The translations under genes and the position numbers were made by a program. Of a stretch of 64,000 nucleotides of DNA, positions 45,901-61,300 are shown piece after piece; positions within the stretch are counted from its first letter, which is position 1; every line of letters begins with the position of its first letter. This DNA comes from Triglochin maritima (lineage: Eukaryota; Streptophyta; Magnoliopsida; Alismatales; Juncaginaceae): positions 51,420,925 to 51,484,924 of the forward strand of contig OY821772.1 of NCBI GenBank assembly GCA_963682175.1, given 5' to 3'. The notes below the pieces were generated by a model. It made no database searches. It had not been told where the DNA came from and saw only the letters and a list, made by a program, of their open reading frames with translations.

Positions 45901-48900
45901 TATAACACTGCCCACACCGATAAGGAGTTTTGGAATGATACTCGAACGATTCAAGTCCATTGAGACATAAATTGAAGGACATGAAGTCGTATCCCCATAG
46001 GTCTTGAGAGATACGACGTTGGGATTAAAATTGTCTAACGTGTAAGATATAACAGTGCCCACACCGATAAGGAGTTTTGGAATGATACTCGAACGATTCA
46101 AGTCCATTGAGTCATAAATTGAAGGACATGAAGTCGTATCCCCATAGGTCTTCAGAGATACGACGTTGGGATTAAAATGGTCTAACGTGTAAAATATTAC
46201 ACTGCCCACATGTATAAGGAGTGTTCGGAACGTGACTCTAAACTTTCAAGTCCTTTTGAGTAAAAAATTAAGTGACTTGGCGTCGTATCTCCATAGGTCT
46301 TGAGAGATACGACGTTGGGATTAAAATGATCTAACGTGTAAGATATAACACTGCACACACCGATAAGGAGTTTTGGAATGATACTCGAACGATTCAAGTC
46401 CATTGAGACATAAATTGAAGGACATGAAGTCGTATCCCCATAGGTCTTGAGAGATACGACGTTGGGATTAAAATGGTCTAACGTGTAAGATATAACACTG
46501 CCCACACCGATAAGGAGTTTTGGAATGATACTCGAACGATTCAAGTCCATTGAGTCATATAAATTGAAGGACATGATGTCGTATCTCCATAGGTCTTGAG
46601 AGATACGACGTTGGGATTAAAATTGTCTAGCGTGTAAGATATAACACTGCCCACACCGATAAGGAGTTTTGGAATGATACTCGAACGATTCAAGTCCATT
46701 GAGTCATAAATTGAAGGACATGAAGTCGTATCCCCATAGGTCTTGAGAGATACGACGTTGGGATTAAAATGGTCTAACGTGTAAGATATAACACTGCCCA
46801 CACCGATAAGGAGTTTTGGAATGATAGTCGAACGATTCAAGTCCATTGAGTCATATAAATTGAAGGACATGACGTCGTATCTCCATAGGTCAAAAGAGAT
46901 ACGACGTTGGGCAGTGTAAAATATTACACTGCCCACATGTATAAGGAGTGTTCGGAACGCGACTCTAAACTTTCAAGTCCTTTTGAGTAGAAAATTAAGT
47001 GACTTGACGTCGTATCTCAAAAGGTCTTGAGAGATACGACGTTGGGATTAAAATGATCTAACGTGTAAGATATTACACTGCCCACATGTATAATGAGTGT
47101 TAGGAACGCGACTCTAAACTTTCAAGTCCTTTTGAGTAAAAAATTAAGTGACTTGACGTCGTATCTCCATAGGTCAAAAGAGATACGACGTTGGGATTAA
47201 AATGGTCTAACGTGTAAGATATAACACTGCACACACCGATAAGGAGTTTTGGAATGATACTCTAACGATTCAAGTCCATTGAGACATAAATTGAAGGACA
47301 TGAAGTCGTATCCCCATAGGTCTTGAGAGATACGACGTTGGGATTAAAATTGTCTAACGTGTAAGATATAACACTGCCCACACCGATAAGGAGTTTTGGA
47401 ATGATACTCGAACGATTCAAGTCCATTGAGACATAAATTGAAGGACATGAAGTCGTATCCCCATAGGTCTTGAGAGATACGACGTTGGGATTAAAATGGT
47501 CTAACGTGTAAGATATAACACTGCCCACACCGATAAGGAGTTTTGGAATGATACTCGAACGATTCAAGTCCATTGAGTCATATAAATTGAAGGACATGAC
47601 GTCGTATCTCCATAGGTCAAAAGAGATACGACGTTGGGCAGTGTAAAATATTACACTGCCCACAGGTATAAGGAGTGTTCGGAACGCGACTCTAAACTTT
47701 CAAGTCCTTTTGAGTAGAAAATTAAGTGACTTGACGTCGTATCTCAAAAGGTCTTGAGAGATACGACGTTGGGATTAAAATGATCTAACGTGTAAGATAT
47801 TACACTGCCCACATGTATAATGAGTGTTCGGAACACGACTCTAAACTTTCAAGTCCTTTTGAGTAAAAAATTAAGTGACTTGACGTCGTATCTCCATAGG
47901 TCAAAAGAGATACGACGTTGGGATTAAAATGGTCTAACGTGTAAGATATAACACTGCCCACACCGATAAGAAGTTTTGGAATGATGCTGGAACGATTCAA
48001 GTCCATTGAGAAATAAATTGAAGGACATGATGCCGTATCCCCATAGGTCTTGAGAGATACGACGTTGGGATTAAAATTGTCTAACGTGTAAGATATAACA
48101 GTGCCCACACCGATAAGGAGTTTTTCGAATGATACTCGAACGATTCAAGTCCATTGAGTCATAAATTGAAGGACATGAAGTCGTATCCCCATAGGTCTTC
48201 AGAGATACGACGTTGGGATTAAAATGGTCTAACGTGTAAAATATTACACTGCCCACATGTATAAGGAGTGTTCGGAACGTGACTCTAAACTTTCAAGTCC
48301 TTTTGAGTAAAAAATTAAGTGACTTGGCGTCGTATCTCCATAGGTCTTGAGAGATACGACGTTGGGATTAAAATGGTCTAACGTGTAAGATATAACACTG
48401 CACACACCGAAAAGGAGTTTTGGAATGATACTCGAACGATTCAAGTCCATTGAGACATAAATTGAAGGACATGAAGTCGTATCCCCATAGGTCTTGAGAG
48501 ATACGACGTTGGGATTAAAATGGTCTAACGTGTAAGATATAACACTGCCCACACCGATAAGGAGTTTTGGAATGATACTCGAACGATTCAAGTCCATTGA
48601 GTCATATAAATTGAAGGACATGATGTCGTATCTCCATAGGTCTTGAGAGATACGACGTTGGGATTAAAATTGTCTAACGTGTAAGATATAACACTGCCCA
48701 CACCGATAAGGAGTTTTGGAATGATACTCGAACGATTCAAGTCCATTGAGTCATAAATTGAAGGACATGAAGTCGTATCCCCATACGTCTTGAGAGATAC
48801 GACGTTGGGATTAAAATGGTCTAACGTGTAAGATATAACACTGGCCACACCGATAAGGAGTTTTTGAAGGATAGTCGAACGATTCAAGTCCATTGAGTCA

Positions 48901-49952
48901 TATAAATTGAAGGACATGACGTCGTATCTCCATAGGTCAAAAGAGATACGACGTTGGGCAGTGTAAAATATTACACTGCCCACATGTATAAGGAGTGTTC
49001 GGAACGCGACTCTAAACTTTCAAGTCCTTTTGAGTAGAAAATTAAGTGACTTGACGTCGTATCTCAAAAGGTCTTGAGAGATACGACGTTGGGATTAAAA
49101 TGATCTAACGTGTAAGATATTACACTGCCCACATGTATAATGAGTGTTCGGAACGCGACTCTAAACTTTCAAGTCCTTTTGAGTAAAAAATTAAGTGACT
49201 TGACGTCGTATCTCCATAGGTCAAAAGAGATACGACGTTGGGATTAAAATGGTCTAACGTGTAAGATATAACACTGCACACACCGATAAGGAGTTTTGGA
49301 ATGATACTCGAACGATTCAAGTCCATTGAGACATAAATTGAAGGACATGAAGTCGTATCCCCATAGGTCTTGAGAGATACGACATTGGGATTAAAATTGT
49401 CTAACGTGTAAGATATAACACTGCCCACACCGATAAGGAGTTTTGGAATGATACTCGAACGATTCAAGTCCATTGAGACATAAATTGAAGGACATGAAGT
49501 CGTATCCCCATAGGTCTTGAGAGATACGACGTTGGGATTAAAATGGTCTAACGTGTAAGATAAAACACTGCCCACACCGATAAGGAGTTTTGGAATGATA
49601 CTCGAACGATTCAAGTCCATTGAGTCATATAAATTGAAGGACATGACGTCGTATCTCCATAGGTCAAAAGAGATACGACGTTGGGCAGTGTAAAATATTA
49701 CACTGCCCACAGGTATAAGGAGTGTTCGGAACGCGACTCTAAACTTTCAAGTCCTTTTGAGTAGAAAATTAAGTGACTTGACGTCGTATCTCAAAAGGTC
49801 TTGAGAGATACGACGTTGGGATTAAAATGATCTAACGTGTAAGATATTACACTGCCACATGTATAATGAGTGTTCGGAACACGACTCTAAACTTTCAAGT
49901 CCTTTTCAGTAAAAAATTAAGTGACTTGACGTCGTATCTCCATAGGTCAAAA
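42915..49952. repeat. 7,038-bp block, first copy
   Basis: Sequence from about 42,915 reappears at 49,953 with a constant offset of 7,038 bp (for example the rare variant CGAAGTTGGGATTTAAATAG at 42921 and 49959). The match holds to about 46,020. Beyond that the second copy corresponds to the first with offset 5,572, that is, it lacks one 1,466-bp unit. Confidence 0.88.
44731..47662. repeat. 1,466-bp higher-order repeat (about 10 monomers), two tandem copies
   Basis: Landmarks at 44731, 45075, 45442 and 45796 recur at 46197, 46541, 46908 and 47262, each 1,466 bp on. A third, altered version follows at 48244 and 48588 (offset 2,047 from the second). Confidence 0.85.
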
Positions 49953-52900
49953 GAGATACGAAGTTGGGATTTAAATAGTCTAACGTGTAAGATATTATAC
50001 TGCCCACACCTATAAGGAGTGTTCGGAACACGACTCTAAACTTTCAAGTCCTTTTGAGTCATAAATTCGAGGACTTGACGTCATATCCCCATAGGTTTTG
50101 AGAGATACAACGTTGGGATTAAAATTGTCTAACGTGTAAGATATTACACTGCACACACGGATAAGGAGTGTTCAGAACGCGACTCGAACCTTTCAAGTCC
50201 TTTGAGTAAAAAATTAAGTGACTTGACGTCGTATCTCCATAGGTCAAAAGAGATACGACGTTGGGATTAAAATGGTTTAACGTGTAAGATATAACACTGC
50301 CCACACCGATAAGGAGTTTTGGAATGATGCTCGAACGATTCAAGTCCATTGAGAAATAAATTGAAGGACATGATGCCGTATCCCCATAGGTCTTCAGAGA
50401 TACGACGTTGGGATTAAAATGGTCTAACGTGTAAAATAATACACTGTCCACATGTATAACGAGTGTTCGGAACGCAACTCTAAACTTTCAAGTCCTTTTG
50501 AGTAAAAATTAAGTGACTTGACGTCGTATCTCCATAGGTCTTGAGAGATACGACGTTGGGATTAAAATTGTCTAACGTGTAAAATATTACACTGCCCACA
50601 TGTATAAGGAGTGTTCGGAACGCGACTCTAAACTTTCAAGTCCTTTTGAGTAAAAAATTAAGTGACTTGACGTCGTATCTCCATAGGTCTTGAGAGATAC
50701 GACGTTTGGATTAAAATGGTCTAACGTGTAAGATAATACACTGCCCACACCAATAAGTAGTTTTGGAATGATACTCGAACGATTCAAGTCCATTGAGAAA
50801 TATATTGAAGGACATGATGTCGTATCCCCATAGGTCTTGAGAGATACGACGTTGGGATTAAAATGGTCTAACGTGTAAGATATTACACTGCCCACATGTA
50901 CAAGGAGTGTTCGGAATGCAACTATAAACTTTCAAGTCCTTTTGAGTAAAAAATTAAGTGACTTGACGTCGTATCTCCATAGGTCAAAAGAGATACGACG
51001 TTGGGATTAAAATGGTCTAACATGTAAGATATAACACTGCACACACCGATAAGGAGTTTTGGAATGATACTCGAACGATTCAAGTCCATCGAGACATAAA
51101 TTGAAGGACATGAAGTCGTATCCCCATAGGTCTTGAGAGATACGACGTTGGGATTAAAATGGTCTAACGTGTATGATATAACACTGCCCACACCGATAAG
51201 GAGTTTTGGAATGATACTCGAACGATTCAAGTCCATTGAGTCATAAATTGAAGGACATGATGTCGTATCTCCATAGGTCTTGAGAGATACGACGTTGGGA
51301 TTAAAATTGTCTAACGTGTAAAATATTACACTGCCCACATGTATAAGGAGTGTTCGGAACGCGACTCTAAACTTTCAAGTCCTTTTGAGTAAAAAATTAA
51401 GTGACTTGACGTCGTATCTCCATAGGTCAAAAGAGATACGACGTTGGGATTAAAATGGTCTAACGTGTAAGATATAACACTGCCCACACCGATAAGAAGT
51501 TTTGGAATGATGCTCGAACGATTCAAGTCCATTGAGAAATAAATTGAAGGACATGATGCCGTATCCCCATAGGTCTTGAGAGATACGACGTTGGGATTAA
51601 AATTGTCTAACGTGTAAGATATAACAGTGCCCACACCGATAAGGAGTTTTGGAATGATACTCGAACGATTCAAGTCCATTGAGTCATAAATTGAAGGACA
51701 TGAAGTCGTATCCCCATAGGTCTTCAGAGATACGACGTTGGGATTAAAATGGTCTAACGTGTAAAATATTACACTGCCCACATGTATAAGGAGTGTTCGG
51801 AACGTGACTCTAAACTTTCAAGTCCTTTTGAGTAAAAAATTAAGTGACTTGGCGTCGTATCTCCATAGGTCTTGAGAGATACGACGTTGGGATTAAAATG
51901 GTCTAACGTGTAAGATATAACACTGCACACACCGATAAGGAGTTTTGGAATGATACTCGAACGATTCAAGTCCATTGAGACATAAATTGAAGGACATGAA
52001 GTCGTATCCCCATAGGTCTTGAGAGATACGACGTTGGGATTAAAATGGTCTAACGTGTAAGATATAACACTGCCCACACCGATAAGGAGTTTTGGAATGA
52101 TACTCGAACGATTCAAGTCCATTGAGTCATATAAATTGAAGGACATGATGTCGTATCTCCATAGGTCTTGAGAGATACGACGTTGGGATTAAAATTGTCT
52201 AGCGTGTAAGATATAACACTGCCCACACCGATAAGGAGTTTTGGAATGATACTCGAACGATTCAAGTCCATTGAGTCATAAATTGAAGGACATGAAGTCG
52301 TATCCCCATAGGTCTTGAGAGATACGACGTTGGGATTAAAATGGTCTAACGTGTAAGATATAACACTGCCCACACCGATAAGGAGTTTTGGAATGATAGT
52401 CGAACGATTCAAGTCCATTGAGTCATATAAATTGAAGGACATGACGTCGTATCTCCATAGGTCAAAAGAGATACGACGTTGGGCAGTGTAAAATATTACA
52501 CTGCCCACATGTATAAGGAGTGTTCGGAACGCGACTCTAAACTTTCAAGTCCTTTTGAGTAGAAAATTAAGTGACTTGACGTCGTATCTCAAAAGGTCTT
52601 GAGAGATACGACGTTGGGATTAAAATGATCTAACGTGTAAGATATTACACTGCCCACATGTATAATGAGTGTTGGGAACGCGACTCTAAACTTTCAAGTC
52701 CTTTTGAGTAAAAAATTAAGTGACTTGACGTCGTATCTCCATAGGTCAAAAGAGATACGACGTTGGGATTAAAATGGTCTAACGTGTAAGATATAACACT
52801 GCACACACCGATAAGGAGTTTTGGAATGATACTCTAACGATTCAAGTCCATTGAGACATAAATTGAAGGACATGAAGTCGTATCCCCATAGGTCTTGAGA

Positions 52901-53234
52901 GATACGACGTTGGGATTAAAATTGTCTAACGTGTAAGATATAACACTGCCCACACCGATAAGGAGTTTTGGAATGATACTCGAACGATTCAAGTCCATTG
53001 AGACATAAATTGAAGGACATGAAGTCGTATCCCCATAGGTCTTGAGAGATACGACGTTGGGATTAAAATGGTCTAACGTGTAAGATATAACACTGCCCAC
53101 ACCGATAAGGAGTTTTGGAATGATACTCGAACGATTCAAGTCCATTGAGTCATATAAATTGAAGGACATGACGTCGTATCTCCATAGGTCAAAAGAGATA
53201 CGACGTTGGGCAGTGTAAAATATTACACTGCCCA
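45442..53234. repeat. Seven variant monomers with a 28-bp palindrome
   Basis: At 45442, 46908, 47635, 48955, 49682, 52480 and 53207 the usual GTTGGGATTAAAATTGTCTA is replaced so that TGGGCAGTGTAA precedes AATA and TTACACTGCCCA, forming 12-bp perfect arms around 4 bases. The left arm is an inverted copy of the normal right-hand sequence. All seven also carry the GGTCAAAAGAG loop variant. Spacings are 1466, 727, 1320, 727, 2798 and 727 bp. Confidence 0.92.
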
Positions 53235-54070
53235 CAGGTATAAGGAGTGTTCGGAACGCGACTCTAAACTTTCAAGTCCTTTTGAGTAGAAAATTAAGTG
53301 ACTTGACGTCGTATCTCAAAAGGTCTTGAGAGATACGACGTTGGGATTAAAATGATCTAACGTGTAAGATATTACACTGCCCACATGTATAATGAGTGTT
53401 CGGAACACGACTCTAAACTTTCAAGTCCTTTTGAGTAAAAAATTAAGTGACTTGACGTCGTATCTCCATAGGTCAAAAGAGATACGACGTTGGGATTAAA
53501 ATGGTCTAACGTGTAAGATATAACACTGCCCACACCGATAAGAAGTTTTGGAATGATGCTCGAACGATTCAAGTCCATTGAGAAATAAATTGAAGGACAT
53601 GATGCCGTATCCCCATAGGTCTTGAGAGATACGACGTTGGGATTAAAATTGTCTAACGTGTAAGATATAACAGTGCCCACACCGATAAGGAGTTTTTCGA
53701 ATGATACTCGAACGATTCAAGTCCATTGAGTCATAAATTGAAGGACATGAAGTCGTATCCCCATAGGTCTTCAGAGATACGACGTTGGGATTAAAATGGT
53801 CTAACGTGTAAAATATTACACTGCCCACATGTATAAGGAGTGTTCGGAACGTGACTCTAAACTTTCAAGTCCTTTTGAGTAAAAAATTAAGTGACTTGGC
53901 GTCGTATCTCCATAGGTCTTGAGAGATACGACGTTGGGATTAAAATGGTCTAACGTGTAAGATATAACACTGCACACACCGATAAGGAGTTTTGGAATGA
54001 TACTCTAACGATTCAAGTCCATTGAGACATAAATTGAAGGACATGAAGTCGTATCCCCATAGGTCTTGAG
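49953..54070. repeat. 7,038-bp block, second copy (one 1,466-bp unit shorter)
   Basis: Second copy of the preceding block. It includes edge-type diverged monomers (49,959-50,260) now lying inside homogenised array, with very few differences from the first copy. The left junction falls in the 3' arm of the conserved dyad. Confidence 0.85.
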
Positions 54071-55389
54071 AGATACGACGTTGGGATTAAAATTGTCTAA
54101 CGTGTAAGATATAACACTGCCCACACCGATAAGGAGTTTTGGAATGATACTCGAACGATTCAAGTCCATTGAGTCATATAAATTGAAGGACATGATGTCG
54201 TATCTCCATAGGTCTTGAGAGATACGACGTTGGGATTAAAATTGTCTAGCGTGTAAGATATAACACTGCCCACACCGATAAGGAGTTTTGGAATGATACT
54301 CGAACGATTCAAGTCCATTGAGACATAAATTGAAGGACATGAAGTCGTATCCCCATAGGTCTTGAGAGATACGACGTTGGGATTAAAATGGTCTAACGTG
54401 TAAGATAAAACACTGCACACACCGATAAGGAGTTTTGGAATGATACTCGAACGATTCAAGTCCATTGAGACATAAATTGAAGGACATGAAGTCGTATCCC
54501 CATAGGTCTTGAGAGATACGACGTTGGGATTAAAATGGTCTAACGTGTAAGATATAACACTGCACACACCGATAAGGAGTTTTGGAATGATACTCGAACG
54601 ATTCAAGTCCATTGAGACATAAATTGAAGGACATGAAGTCGTATCCCCATAGGTCTTGAGAGATACGACGTTGGGATTAAAATGGTCTAACGTGTAAAAT
54701 ATTACACTGCCCACATGTATAAGGAGTGTTCGGAACGTGACTCTAAACTTTCAAGTCCTTTTGAGTAAAAAATTAAGTGACTTGGCGTCGTATCTCCATA
54801 GGTCTTGAGAGATACGACGTTGGGATTAAAATGGTCTAACGTGTAAGATATAACACTGCACACACCGATAAGGAGTTTTGGAATGATACTCGAACGATTC
54901 AAGTCCATTGAGACATAAATTGAAGGACATGAAGTCGTATCCCCATAGGTCTTGAGAGATACGACGTTGGGATTAAAATGGTCTAACGTGTAAAATATTA
55001 CACTGCCCACATGTATAAGGAGTGTTCGGAACGCGACTTTAAACTTTCAAGTCCTTTTGAGTAAAAAATTAAGTGGCTTGACGTCGTATCTCCATAGGTC
55101 TTGAGAGATACGACGTTGGGATTAAAATGGTCTAACGTGTAAGATATTACACTGCCCACATGTATAAGGAGTGTTCGGAACGCGACTCTAAACTTTCAAG
55201 TCCTTTTGAGTAAAAAATTAAGTGACTTGATGTGGTATCTCCATAGATCTTGAGAGATACGACGTTGGGATTAAAATGGTCTAACGTGTAAGATATAACA
55301 CTGCCCACACCGATAAGGAGTTTTGGAATGATACTCGAACGATTCAAGTCCATTGAGTCATATAAATTGAACGACATGATGTCGTATCT

Positions 55390-58300
55390 CCATAGGTCTT
55401 GAGAGATACGACGTTGGGATTAAAATTGTCTAACGTGTAAAATATTACACTGCCCACATGTATAAGGAGTGTTCGGAACGCGACTCTAAACTTTCAAGTC
55501 CTTTTGAGTAAAAAATTAAGTGACTTGACGTCGTATCTCCATAGGTCTTGAGAGATACGACGTTGGGATTAAAATGATCTAACGTGTAAGATATTACTCT
55601 GCCCACATGTATAAGGTGTGTTCGGAACGCGACTCTAAACTTTCAAGTCCTTTTGAGTAAAAAATTAAGTGACTTGACGTCGTATCTCCATAGGTCAAAA
55701 AAGATACGACGTTGGGATTAAAATGGTCTAACGTGTAAGATATAACACTGCCCACACCGATAAGAAGTTTTGGAATGATGCTCGAACGATTCAAGTCCAT
55801 TGAGAAATAAATTGAAGGACATGATGCCGTATCCCCATTGGTCTTGAGAGATACGACGTTGGGATTAAAATTGTCTAACGTGTAAGATATAACAGTGCCC
55901 ACACCGATAAGGAGTTTTTCGAATGATACTTGAACGATTCAAGTCCATTGAGTCAAAAATTGATGGACATGAAGTCGTATCCCCATAGGTCTTCAGAGAT
56001 ACGACGTTTGGATTAAAATGGTCTAACGTTTAAAATATTACACTGCCCACATGTATAAGGAGTGTTCGGAACGTGACTCTAAACTTTCAAGTCCTTTTGA
56101 GTAAAAAATTAAGTGACTTGGCGTCGTATCTCCATAGGTCTTGAGAGATACGACGTTGGGATTAAAATGGTCTAACGTGTAAGATATAACACTGCCCACA
56201 TGTATAAGGAGTGTTCGGAACGCGACTCTAAACTTTTAAGTCCTTTTGAGTAAAAAATTAAGTGACTTGACGTCGTATCTCCAAAGGTCTTGAGAGATAC
56301 GGCGTTGGGATTAAAATGGTCTAACGTGTAAGATATAACACTGCCCACACCGATAAGGAGTTTTGGAATGATACTCGAACGATTCAAGTCCATTGAGTCA
56401 TATAAATTGAAGGACTTGACGTCGTATCTCCATAGGTCTTGAGAGATACGACGTTGGGATTAAAATTGTCTAACGTGTAAAATATTACACTGCCCACATG
56501 TATAAGGAGTGTTCGGAACGCGACTCTAAACTTTCAAGTCCTTTTGAGTAAAAAATTAAGTGACTTGACGTCGTATCTCCATAGGTCTTGAGAGATACGA
56601 CGTTTGGATTAAAATGGTCTAACGTGTAAGATAATACACTACCCACACCAATAAGTAGTTTTGGCATGATACTCGAACGATTCAAGTCCATTGAGAAATA
56701 AATTGAAGGACATGATGTCGTATCCCCATAGGTCTTGAGAGATACGACGTTGGGATTAAAATGGTCTAACGTGTAAAATATTACACTGCCCACATGTATA
56801 AGGAGTGTTCGGAACGCGACTTTAAACTTTCAAGTCCTTTTGAGTAAAAAATTAAGTGGCTTGACGTCGTATCTCCATAGGTCTTGAGAGATACGACGTT
56901 GGGATTAAAATGGTCTAACGTGTAAGATATTACACTGCCCACATGTATAAGGAGTGTTCGGAACGCGACTCTAAACTTTAAAGTCCTTTTGAGTAAAAAA
57001 TTAAGTGACTTGACGTCGTATCTCCATAGGTCAAAAGAGATACGACGTTGGGATTAAAATGGTCAAACGTGTAAGATATAACACTGCCCACACCGATAAG
57101 AAGTTTTCGAATGATGCTCGAACGATTCAAGTCCATTGAGAAATAAATTGAAGGACATGATGCCGTATCCCCATAGGTCTTGAGAGATACGACGTTGGGA
57201 TTAAAATTGTCTAACGTGTAAGATATAACAGTGCCCACACCGATAAGGAGTTTTTCGAATGATACTCGAACGATTCAAGTCCATTGAGTCATAAATTGAA
57301 GGACATGAAGTCGTATCCCCATAGGTCTTCAGAGATACGACGTTTGGATTAAAATGGTCTAACGTGTAAAATATTACACTGCCCACATGTATAAGGAGTG
57401 TTCGGAACGTGACTCTAAACTTTCAAGTCCTTTTGAGTAAAAAATTAAGTGACTTGACGTCGTATCTCCATAGGACTTGAGAGATACGACGTTGGGATTA
57501 AAATGGTCTAACGTGTAAGATATAACACTGCACACACCGATAAGGAGTTTTGGAATGATACTCGAACGATTCAAGTCCATTGAGACATAAATTGAAGGAC
57601 ATGAAGTCGTATCCCCATAGGTCTTGAGAGATACGACGTTGGGATTAAAATGGTCTAACGTGTAAGATATAACACTGCCCACACCGATAAGGAGTTTTGG
57701 AATGATACTCGAACGATTCAAGTCCATTGAGTCATATAAATTGAAGGACTTGACGTGGTATCTCCATAGGTCTTGAGAGATACGACGTTGGGATTAAAAT
57801 TGTCTAACGTGTAAAATATTACACTGCCCACATGTATAAGGAGTGTTCGGAACGCGACTCTAAACTTTCAAGTCCTTTTGAGTAAAAAATTAAGTGACTT
57901 GACGTCGTATCTCCATAGGTCTTGAGAGATACGACGTTGGGATTAAAATGATCTAACGTGTAAGATATTACACTGCCCACATGTATAATGAGTGTTCGGA
58001 ACGCGACTCTAAACTTTCAAGTCCTTTTGAGTAAAAAATTAAGTGACTTGGCGTCGTATCTCCATAGGTCTTGAGAGATACGACGTTGGGATTCAAATGG
58101 TCTAACGTGTAAGATATTACACTGCCCACATGTATAAGGAGTGTTCGGAACGCGACTCTAATCTTTCAAGTCCTTTTGAGTAAAAATTAAGTGACTTGAC
58201 GTCGTATCTCCATAGGTCTTGAGAGATACGACGTTGGGATTAAAATGGTCTAACGTGTAAGATAATACACTGCCCACATGTATAAGGAGTGTTCGGAACG

Positions 58301-61300
58301 CGACTCTAAACTTTCAAGTCCTTTTGAGTAGAAAATTAAGTGACTTGGCGTCGTATCTCCATAGATCTTGAGAGATACGACGTTGGGATTAAAATGGTCT
58401 AACGTGTAAGATATAACACTGCACACACCGATAAGGAGTTTTGGAATGATACTCGAACGATTCAAGTCCATTGAGACATAAATTGAAGGACATGAAGTCG
58501 TATCCCCATAGGTCTTGAGAGATACGACGTTGGGATTAAAATGGTCTAACGTGTAAGATATAACACTGCCCACACCGATAAGGAGTTTTGGAATGATACT
58601 CGAACGATTCAAGTCCATTGAGTCATATAAATTGAAGGACTTGACGTGGTATCTCCATAGGTCTTGAGAGATACGACGTTGGGATTAAAATTGTCTAACG
58701 TGTAAAATATTACACTGCCCACATGTATAAGGAGTGTTCGGAACGCGACTCTAAACTTTCAAGTCCTTTTGAGTAAAAAATTAAGTGACTTGACGTCGTA
58801 TCTCCATAGGTCTTGAGAGATACGACGTTGGGATTAAAATTGTCTAACGTGTAAAATATTACACTGCCCACATGTATAAGGAGTGTTCGGAACGCGACTC
58901 TAAACTTTCAAGTCCTTTTGAGTAAAAAATTAAGTGACTTGACGTCGTATCTCCATAGGTCTTGAGAGATACGACGTTGGGATTAAAATGATCTAACGTG
59001 TAAGATATTACTCTGCCCACATGTATAAGGTGTGTTCGGAACACGACTCTAAACTTTCAAGTCCTTTTGAGTAAAAAATTAAGTGACTTGACGTCGTATC
59101 TCCATAGGTCAAAAAAGATACGACGTTGGGATTAAAATGGTCTAACGTGTAAGATATAACACTGCCCACACCGATAAGAAGTTTTGGAATGATGCTCGAA
59201 CGATTCAAGTCCATTGAGAAATAAATTGAAGGACATGATGCCGTATCCCCATTGGTCTTGAGAGATACGACGTTGGGATTAAAATTGTCTAACGTGTAAG
59301 ATATAACAGTGCCCACACCGATAAGGAGTTTTTCGAATGATACTCGAACGATTCAAGTCCATTGAGTCAAAAATTGATGGACATGAAGTCGTATCCCCAT
59401 AGGTCTTCAGAGATACGACGTTTGGATTAAAATGGTCTAACGTTTATAATATTACACTGCCCACATGTATAAGGAGTGTTCGGAACGTGACTCTAAACTT
59501 TCAAGTCCTTTTGAGTAAAAAATTAAGTGACTTGGCGTCGTATCTCCATAGGTCTTGAGAGATACGACGTTGGGATTAAAATGGTCTAACGTGTAAGATA
59601 TAACACTGCCCACATGTATAAGGAGTGTTCGGAACGCGACTCTAAACTTTTAAGTCCTTTTGAGTAAAAAATTAAGTGACTTGACGTCGTATCTCCAAAG
59701 GTCTTGAGAGATACGACGTTGGGATTAAAATGGTCTAACGTGTAAGATATAACACTGCCCACACCGATAAGGAGTTTTGGAATGATACTCGAACGATTCA
59801 AGTCCATTGAGTCATATAAATTGAAGGACTTGACGTCGTATCTCCATAGGTCTTGAGAGATACGACGTTGGGATTAAAATTGTCTAACGTGTAAAATATT
59901 ACACTGCCCACATGTATAAGGAGTGTTCGGAACGCGACTCTAAACTTTCAAGTCCTTTTGAGTAAAAAATTAAGTGACTTGACGTCGTATCTCCATAGGT
60001 CTTGAGAGATACGACGTTTGGATTAAAATGGTCTAACGTGTAAGATAATACACTACCCACACCAATAAGTAGTTTTGGAATGATACTCGAACGATTCAAG
60101 TCCATTGAGAAATAAATTGAAGGACATGATGTCGTATCCCCATAGGTCTTGAGAGATACGACGTTGGGATTAAAATGGTCTAACGTGTAAAATATTACAC
60201 TGCCCACATGTATAAGGAGTGTTCGGAACGCGACTTTAAACTTTCAAGTCCTTTTGAGTAAAAAATTAAGTGGCTTGACGTCGTATCTCCATAGGTCTTG
60301 AGAGATACGACGTTGGGATTAAAATGGTCTAACGTGTAAGATATTACACTGCCCACATGTATAAGGAGTGTTCGGAACGCGACTCTAAACTTTAAAGTCC
60401 TTTTGAGTAAAAAATTAAGTGACTTGACGTCGTATCTCCATAGGTCAAAAGAGATACGACGTTGGGATTAAAATGGTCTAACGTGTAAGATATAACACTG
60501 CCCACACCGATAAGAAGTTTTCGAATGATGCTCGAACGATTCAAGTCCATTGAGAAATAAATTGAAGGACATGATGCCGTATCCCCATAGGTCTTGAGAG
60601 ATACGACGTTGGGATTAAAATTGTCTAACGTGTAAGATATAACAGTGCCCACACCGATAAGGAGTTTTTCGAATGATACTCGAACGATTCAAGTCCATTG
60701 AGTCATAAATTGAAGGACATGAAGTCGTATCCCCATAGGTCTTCAGAGATACGACGTTTGGATTAAAATGGTCTAACGTGTAAAATATTACACTGCCCAC
60801 ATGTATAAGGAGTGTTCGGAACGTGACTCTATACTTTCAAGTCCTTTTGAGTAAAAAATTAAGTGACTTGACGTCGTATCTCCATAGGACTTGAGAGATA
60901 CGACGTTGGGATTAAAATGGTCTAACGTGTAAGATATAACACTGCACACACCGATAAGGAGTTTTGGAATGATACTCGAACGATTCAAGTCCATTGAGAC
61001 ATAAATTGAAGGACATGAAGTCGTATCCCCATAGGTCTTGAGAGATACGACGTTGGGATTAAAATGGTCTAACGTGTAAGATATAACACTGCCCACACCG
61101 ATAAGGAGTTTTGGAATGATACTCGAACGATTCAAGTCCATTGAGTCATATAAATTGAAGGACTTGACGTGGTATCTCCATAGGTCTTGAGAGATACGAC
61201 GTTGGGATTAAAATTGTCTAACGTGTAAAATATTACACTGCCCACATGTATAAGGAGTGTTCGGAACGCGACTCTAAACTTTCAAGTCCTTTTGAGTAAA

